6,961 nucleotides of DNA from Cyanobacteria bacterium UBA11370 (GTDB taxonomy: Bacteria; Cyanobacteriota; Cyanobacteriia; Cyanobacteriales; Coleofasciculaceae), in the NCBI GenBank assembly GCA_003486645.1, contig DNGI01000538.1:12407-19367 (forward strand), read 5' to 3'. Each line of letters begins with the position of its first letter. The stretch's first letter is position 1. The translations under genes were made by a program, and so were the position numbers. Below are positions 6,716 through 6,961 of this stretch, one piece after another. The notes beneath the pieces are model-generated. The model saw only the letters and a list, made by a program, of their open reading frames with translations, was not told the DNA's origin and searched no databases.

Positions 6716-6809
6716 GATCGGTTTTGCCGCCCATGCCAACTGTAATGTCCTGTTGATTATGTTACAGACAATTACGATCAAACACCTATGGGGGGAGGGG
6801 GAGACAACG

Positions 6810-6815
6810 TTTATA
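6810..6815 (-). promoter_or_regulatory. Weak candidate -10 element for the kinase operon
   Basis: TATAAA on the minus strand lies about 95 nt before the ATG at 6715, in an AT-rich pocket. No hexamer at normal spacing resembles TTGACA; TTGCAA is 23 nt upstream, which is too far. The location is the only plausible promoter region for the kinase and the genes behind it. Confidence 0.2.
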
Positions 6816-6825
6816 AATAGTCGTT

Positions 6826-6900
6826 ATGAATAAACCCCTTGCAAATGTCGAGATTCCCTCCTTCGGAAAACCCCTATATCCTGTTCAGGTAATTACCTAG
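6826..6900 (+). pseudogene. Short plus-strand ORF, possibly a gene start cut off by an insertion
   Basis: ATG at 6826 opens 24 codons (beginning MNKPLANVEIPSFGKPLYPV) that end in TAG at 6898-6900. There is no clear Shine-Dalgarno. The stop lies immediately before GGCTTGCTGAATAAG, which resembles an IS or MITE terminus, so this could be the first part of a divergently read gene broken by an insertion. It is equally possible that it is a chance ORF. Confidence 0.2.
6887..6898. repeat. Perfect 12-bp palindrome AGGTAATTACCT
   Basis: The sequence equals its own reverse complement and is followed by overlapping CCTAGG (6896-6901). It may be a binding site for a dimeric regulator or part of an insertion junction; nothing nearby decides between these. 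Confidence 0.4.
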
Positions 6901-6920
6901 GGCTTGCTGAATAAGTTTTT
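6900..6920. mobile_element. Possible terminus of an IS element or MITE, truncated by the window edge
   Basis: GGGCTTGCTGAATAAG at 6900-6915 resembles terminal inverted repeats that I associate with transposons and MITEs in cyanobacteria. No transposase or opposite end is visible in the 46 remaining bases, so the call rests on the motif alone. Confidence 0.3.
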
Positions 6921-6937
6921 TGGTGAGGTTTCAAAAA

Positions 6938-6961
6938 GGCAGGGGGGCAGGGGGCAGGGGG
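6938..6961. repeat. G-rich (CAGGGGG)n tandem repeat
   Basis: G-runs at 6942-6947, 6950-6954 and 6957-6961 are separated by CA, with a GG before the first. Such heptamer-like G-rich repeats are common in cyanobacterial spacers and could form a G-quadruplex if the run continues past the window. Confidence 0.7.

Noticed and set aside
6588..6833. 81-codon plus-strand ORF at the kinase 5' end
   Set aside because: It is antisense to the conserved kinase N-terminus and extends into the promoter region; no Shine-Dalgarno or domain was seen.

Overview
The window looks like chromosomal DNA from a cyanobacterium, probably a filamentous, non-marine-picoplankton type. Ten copies of the HIP1 octamer GCGATCGC lie in under 7 kb, which is far above chance for this base composition and is a hallmark of many cyanobacterial genomes. 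The gene content agrees: a DUF928 protein (a family I know essentially from cyanobacteria), a GAF-GAF-PAS class III nucleotide cyclase laid out like Anabaena CyaB1/CyaB2, and a soluble GAF-PAS-PAS-GAF histidine kinase. Heptamer-type short tandem repeats and G-rich (CAGGGGG)n DNA in the spacers also fit.

All genes with good support read on the minus strand, so transcription runs from right to left. From upstream to downstream they are: (1) a large hybrid-sensor-free histidine kinase (6715 to 3914); (2) a possible 58-residue single-pass membrane protein (3917 to 3741) that overlaps the kinase stop codon by 4 nt; (3) a 773-residue GAF-GAF-PAS-cyclase-TPR protein (3728 to 1407), starting 12 nt after the small ORF; (4) after a 472-nt gap, a membrane-anchored or secreted DUF928 protein (934 to 29). 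Items 1-3 are packed like one translationally coupled operon. DUF928 probably has its own control region, which carries a tandem direct repeat overlapping a 7-bp-arm inverted repeat.

The most interesting point is the cyclase. It keeps both metal-binding aspartates (D525, D569) with the same 44-residue spacing as CyaB1. The purine-specifying Lys is Gln (Q565), the transition-state Arg is Leu (L646), and the loop between them is shortened and remodelled. With two GAF domains carrying recognisable variants of the NKFDE cyclic-nucleotide motif, the protein may be a nucleotide-binding pseudo-cyclase or an enzyme of changed specificity. Sitting in the same operon as a kinase with no cognate receiver in view, and possibly linked by a small membrane protein, it would make an unusual sensory module.

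The spacers hold little coding potential. The 935-1406 spacer has the putative operator repeats and a 29-bp tandem repeat. The right end (6782-6961) has a short plus-strand ORF that stops just before a motif resembling a cyanobacterial IS or MITE end, followed by G-rich repeats. No tRNA, rRNA, CRISPR or complete mobile element was seen.
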